Assembly: GCA_965369035.1 (NCBI GenBank)
Contig: CBDUPF010000170.1
Location: 1-8,999, forward strand
Reading direction: 5' to 3'
Length of the DNA: 8,999 bases
DNA from: Aliishimia sp965369035
GTDB lineage: Bacteria > Pseudomonadota > Alphaproteobacteria > Rhodobacterales > Rhodobacteraceae
The position numbers were made by a program, and so were the translations under genes. Below the pieces are notes generated by a model. It worked only from the letters and a program-made list of their open reading frames with translations, was not told the origin of the DNA and did no database searches. This document shows positions 6,414 through 8,999 of this stretch, in pieces. Position 1 is the first letter of the stretch, and each line of letters opens with the position of its first letter.

Positions 6414-6887
6414 TCAGAGGTAGACCGTGGGGCAGACGGACTGGGGCTTGCCCTCGAACACGCGCAAGGCCTTTTCGAAGGCGATCCGCGCCGTTCGCGC
6501 CGCGAGAAGATCTGCGCGGTTCCAGCTTGCCGAGCGGATGAGCGTCATCCGGGCCATTTCGGCGCGGGCCTTGCGCTCCTCTTCCATCCTGCGCGCGGCC
6601 TCTGCGCGGCGTTGGGCTTCGGCGCGTCGCGCGGCGGCGGCCCGCTTTTCGGCCTGTGCCCGGCGCAGTTCCTCGGCCCGGCGGATGATGGAGTCGCGTT
6701 CGGTCACCGCATCGAAGGCCGCGTTGATCTCGGCCAGCTTGCGGTTTGCGGCCTCGCGGTCCGTTCCCGCGAGGTCGGGATGATAGCTGCGCACCAGCGC
6801 GCGCCACGCCTGACGGATCACCGCGGGGCTGTCCCAGGGCGACACGCCCAGCAGTTTCCAGGGGCAGGTCCGGTCGTTGTCGGTCAT
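6414..6887 (-). CDS. Small J-domain protein with charged helical tail
   Basis: The 157-residue protein has an N-terminal J domain (about 7-65): PWKLLGVSPWDSPAVIRQAWRAL, then the diagnostic HPD at 36-38 in SYHPDLAG, then NRKLAEINAAFDAV. J domains stimulate the ATPase of DnaK-type Hsp70 chaperones. There is no Gly/Phe region, zinc-finger or DnaJ C-terminal substrate domain, so it is not DnaJ itself but a specialised co-chaperone. After the J domain, about 67-113 form one long Arg/Ala/Glu-rich helix, probably a coiled coil. A short C-terminal segment (about 114-157, ending SVCPTVYL) is of unknown role. The ATG at 6887 has GGAG nine bases upstream. The frame stays open far upstream, but that part is antisense to the DUF3095 gene. 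It is divergent from the DUF3095 gene and followed by asd on the same strand. The J domain is certain; the client is unknown. Confidence 0.88.
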   Translation of the reverse strand: MTDNDRTCPWKLLGVSPWDSPAVIRQAWRALVRSYHPDLAGTDREAANRKLAEINAAFDAVTERDSIIRRAEELRRAQAEKRAAAARRAEAQRRAEAARRMEEERKARAEMARMTLIRSASWNRADLLAARTARIAFEKALRVFEGKPQSVCPTVYL

Positions 6888-7112
6888 CGTGCGCAACTCC
6901 AAAAAAAGGTGCCTACCGCAGGGGTCGTCGAAATCGCGCTCCGCCGGCCCATGCCAAGAACTCGTAGAAATAGTGATAAGTTGTTCGATCCGTGGCCGGT
7001 AGCCGAAATCTTGACAAATCGTTAACGCTGCCGCGCACCCGATCCCTGTTCCCGGGGAACCGCCCGGCGCAAACGGCTTGCCTGTTCGCGGGCCGGTGGT
7101 AGCGTCGCGCGC
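6888..7112. other. Divergent intergenic region between the J-domain and DUF3095 genes
   Basis: These 225 bases are the largest non-coding gap and include an AT-richer core at about 6960-7025. A perfect TTGACA (7011-7016, plus strand) could be the -35 of the DUF3095 gene, but no matching -10 stands 16-18 bases on. A 13-bp inverted repeat, GTTCCCGGGGAAC, lies at 7048-7060. I see no small gene, RNA gene or repeat in it. Confidence 0.45.
7048..7060. promoter_or_regulatory. 13-bp inverted repeat upstream of the DUF3095 gene
   Basis: GTTCCC and GGGAAC flank a single central G, 52 bases ahead of the DUF3095 start and 31 bases after a TTGACA hexamer. The symmetry and position suit an operator or a leader hairpin. 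No regulator gene is adjacent, so the assignment is tentative. Confidence 0.25.
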
Positions 7113-8267
7113 ATGAGGCAAAAGACCGACAGCGCGCAGTTCTATCACCGCCTGACGCCGGTGCGCGACTTCGCGCGGCTGGCCGATGGCGATGTCTATG
7201 CGCCCGTGCCGGATGACTGGCTGGTCGGATCCTCCGATATCGTGGGCTCGTCCGAAGCGGTCGCGGCCGGGCGCTACAAGACCGTGAACATGGTCGGCGC
7301 GGCGGTAATCTCGGCGCAGATCAACGCGCACGAGGGCCAGGGTTTTCCCTTCATCTTCGGCGGCGACGGCGCCGGTTTCGCCGTGCCGCCGCTGTGGGCG
7401 GAAAGGGCGGCCCGCGCGCTTGCCGCGGTTCAGGTCTGGGCGCGAGAGGAATTCGGGATCGAATTGCGCATCGGGCTGGTGCCGGTCGCCGATATCCGCG
7501 CGGCGGGCCACGACGTGCGCGTGGCAAGGTTCCGTGTCTCGGACGGGGCAGAATACGCGATGTTCACGGGCGGGGGGCTGACCTGGGCGGAGGCGCGGAT
7601 GAAGCAGGGCGCCCATGGGCTGCCGCCGGCCGCGCCCGGCACGCAACCCGATCTGTCCGGGCTCAGTTGCAGATGGAGCCACATGCCGAGCCGCCACGGC
7701 ACCGTGCTGTCGCTGGTCATCCTGCCGGGACACGGTGCGGCGGAGGCGGAGTTCGCCCGGTTCGTCCATCAAGTGCTGGACCTCGCCGACGGGCTCGACC
7801 GTGCGGGCCATCCCGCTCCGGTCGAAGGACCCGGCTCCAACTGGCCGCCAGCGGGCGCCACGCTGGAGGCACATGCCCAGCGACGCGGAAGCAGCCTGCG
7901 ACGTGCGAAGGGCAAGGTGCTGCTGGAGACCTTCGTGGCCTGGGTTCTGATCCGCACCGGCTGGAAGATCGGCGGCTTCGATGCCCGCCGGTATCAGCGC
8001 GTGGTGGGGCAGAACGCCGATTTCCGGAAATTCGACGACGGGCTGAAGATGACGCTCGATTGCGATGCCCGGACGGAGAAACGGATGCAGGACCTGCTGG
8101 AGGAGGGGCAACGCGCGGGGCTCGTGCGGTTCGGCCTGTATCGTCAGGACGAGGCGATGATGACCTGCATCGTGCCGTCGATTCTCACCGACGATCACGT
8201 GCATTTCGTGGACGGTGCCTCCGGCGGCTATACCGAGGCGGCGCGGCAGATCAAGGACACGAGCTGA
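7113..8267 (+). CDS. DUF3095 protein with nucleotide-cyclase-like N-terminal domain
   Basis: The 384-residue soluble protein belongs, by my reading, to the DUF3095 family; its function has not been established. The N-terminal half resembles the palm domain of class III adenylyl/guanylyl cyclases. SDIVGSSEAV carries Asp42 at the place of the first metal-binding Asp, and FIFGGDGAGFAVP carries Asp85 at the place of the second. The 43-residue gap is like that of cyclases. IELRIGLVPVADIRA (about 116-130) corresponds to the RIGI-x-x-G strand. The C-terminal part (about 270-384) is a separate region rich in conserved-looking positions (GWKIGGFDARRY, FDDGLKMTLDC) without a known domain. No signal peptide or membrane segment is visible. 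The ATG at 7113 begins MRQKTDSAQFYHRL; its ribosome binding site is weak (GGTGG). The gene is alone on its strand, divergent from the J-domain gene and ending 15 bases before the convergent aldolase gene. Enzymatic activity is inference only. Confidence 0.88.
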   Translation: MRQKTDSAQFYHRLTPVRDFARLADGDVYAPVPDDWLVGSSDIVGSSEAVAAGRYKTVNMVGAAVISAQINAHEGQGFPFIFGGDGAGFAVPPLWAERAARALAAVQVWAREEFGIELRIGLVPVADIRAAGHDVRVARFRVSDGAEYAMFTGGGLTWAEARMKQGAHGLPPAAPGTQPDLSGLSCRWSHMPSRHGTVLSLVILPGHGAAEAEFARFVHQVLDLADGLDRAGHPAPVEGPGSNWPPAGATLEAHAQRRGSSLRRAKGKVLLETFVAWVLIRTGWKIGGFDARRYQRVVGQNADFRKFDDGLKMTLDCDARTEKRMQDLLEEGQRAGLVRFGLYRQDEAMMTCIVPSILTDDHVHFVDGASGGYTEAARQIKDTS

Positions 8268-8282
8268 GGAGCGCTTGCCGCC

Positions 8283-8999
8283 TCACTCCTTCCATTTCGC
8301 GGCCAGCGACCGTGCGGCCCCGGCCAGCATCAGAACGTCGAGGCCCACCGCGATGAACCGCGCACCGGCATCCCGCGCGGCGGTGATCATCTCGTCGTTC
8401 GTCGTCAGGATTCCGGCCGCCTTGTCGGAGGCGGCAATGCGCCGGATCGCGTCGAGGATGGTGGAGACAACGTCGTCATGCATCAGATCGCCCATGTGGC
8501 CCATGTCGGCGGCGAGGTCGGCGGGACCCACAAAGACGCCGTCGATCCCGTCGACCTTCAGGATGTCGTCGAGTGCGGCCAGCCCGGCCCGGTTCTCCAC
8601 CTGCACGATAAGACAGACTTCCTCGTCCGCGGTCAGTCCGTAATCGGCGATCAGCGAGAACTGGCTCGATCGGGTCATCGAGTAACCCACGCCGCGCATG
8701 CCCCGCGGCGGGTAGCGCATCGCGCGCACCAGCATCTCCGCCTGCTCGGCGCTTTCGACCATCGGCACCAGGATCGTCTGCGCGCCGGCATCGAGCATCT
8801 GCTTGATGATCCAGGCCTCGCCCACCGGGACGCGCACCACGGAATGGCTGTCCGAACTGTCCAGCGCGATCAGCGCATCGCGCGTGGTGCGCAGATCGTT
8901 GGCGGAATGCTCGTTGTCGATCACCAGCCAGTCGAATCCGGCCGTCCCCATGATCTCGGCCACGTGAGGCGCGGCCAGCCCCAGCCAGCAACCATAGAC
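8283..8999 (-). CDS. HpcH/HpaI-family class II pyruvate aldolase (5' end outside window)
   Basis: The visible 238 residues belong to the metal-dependent aldolases that cleave or form 4-hydroxy-2-oxo acids, giving pyruvate and an aldehyde. The frame is open to the window edge (VYGCWLGLAAPHVAEIMG), so the gene starts beyond 8999. About 15-20 residues are probably missing relative to the roughly 260-residue family. An internal GTG at 8963 is not the real start, because the GxWL motif lies before it. Key residues are present: the Asp and His of VIDNEHSAND, the pyruvate-binding Arg of VVRVPVG, and metal ligands Glu in QVENRAG and Asp in FVGPADLAADMG. PPRGMRGVGYS is also typical. Substrate cannot be told from sequence: relatives act in homoprotocatechuate breakdown (HpaI), rhamnonate (RhmA) or galactarate (GarL) pathways, and no neighbouring catabolic gene is visible. 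It converges on the DUF3095 gene with 15 bases between stops. Confidence 0.93.
   Translation of the reverse strand, partial: VYGCWLGLAAPHVAEIMGTAGFDWLVIDNEHSANDLRTTRDALIALDSSDSHSVVRVPVGEAWIIKQMLDAGAQTILVPMVESAEQAEMLVRAMRYPPRGMRGVGYSMTRSSQFSLIADYGLTADEEVCLIVQVENRAGLAALDDILKVDGIDGVFVGPADLAADMGHMGDLMHDDVVSTILDAIRRIAASDKAAGILTTNDEMITAARDAGARFIAVGLDVLMLAGAARSLAAKWKE

Noticed and set aside
5212..6423. A long plus-strand frame opposite asd
   Set aside because: It is His/Val/Asp/Arg-rich antisense translation of a certain asd gene, with no supporting start signal.
6888..8204. A long open minus-strand frame continuing upstream of the J-domain gene, antisense to the DUF3095 gene
   Set aside because: Stop codons are rare in antisense frames of GC-rich genes. 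The predicted sequence is Arg/His/Pro-rich and low in protein-like motifs, and the plus-strand frame holds a clear family.
1..8999. Possible defence island, prophage, CRISPR array or biosynthetic cluster
   Set aside because: No integrase, transposase, nuclease/helicase, repeat array or synthase genes are seen. All genes fit housekeeping or conserved unknown families with uniform base composition.

Overview
This is GC-rich, densely coding DNA. Gene content, codon bias and protein sequence flavour point to an alphaproteobacterium of the Rhodobacterales (Roseobacter/Rhodobacter-like). The assignment rests on the recognisable style of the beta-carbonic anhydrase, the short M17 aminopeptidase next to an NlpC/P60 hydrolase, the MuiA-like protein and Asd; it was not tested by a search. 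I see no mobile element, CRISPR array, rRNA or tRNA. The window reads as ordinary chromosomal housekeeping DNA with several poorly characterised proteins.

Left part (1-2773, minus strand): three genes read leftwards. A small conserved-looking protein (2348-2773) is followed by an M17 leucyl-aminopeptidase-type enzyme (867-2255) and an NlpC/P60 cell-wall peptidase with SH3-like N-terminal domains (94-870). The last two overlap by four bases (ATGA) and are surely translated together. One peptidase that cuts wall peptides and one that trims peptides from the N-terminus suggest a shared role in murein-peptide or general peptide turnover. A large GC-rich hairpin lies between the small gene and the aminopeptidase.

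Middle part (2774-6297): a beta-class carbonic anhydrase (2864-3514, plus strand) is divergent from the small gene. It converges on an exported coiled-coil DUF4139/MuiA-like protein (3533-5164, minus). Upstream of that lies asd (5275-6297, minus), the aspartate-semialdehyde dehydrogenase of the lysine/diaminopimelate, threonine and methionine pathway. asd has a good hairpin terminator just after its stop.

Right part (6298-8999): a small J-domain protein (6414-6887, minus) is divergent from a DUF3095 protein (7113-8267, plus). The N-terminal half of the DUF3095 protein looks like the palm domain of class III nucleotide cyclases. It converges on an HpcH/HpaI-family class II aldolase (8283 to beyond 8999, minus), whose first residues lie outside the window.

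The most interesting items are the cyclase-like DUF3095 protein, the small helical protein that resembles an Hpt domain without its phospho-accepting histidine, and the J-domain protein with a long charged helix. No clearly new multi-gene system is visible.
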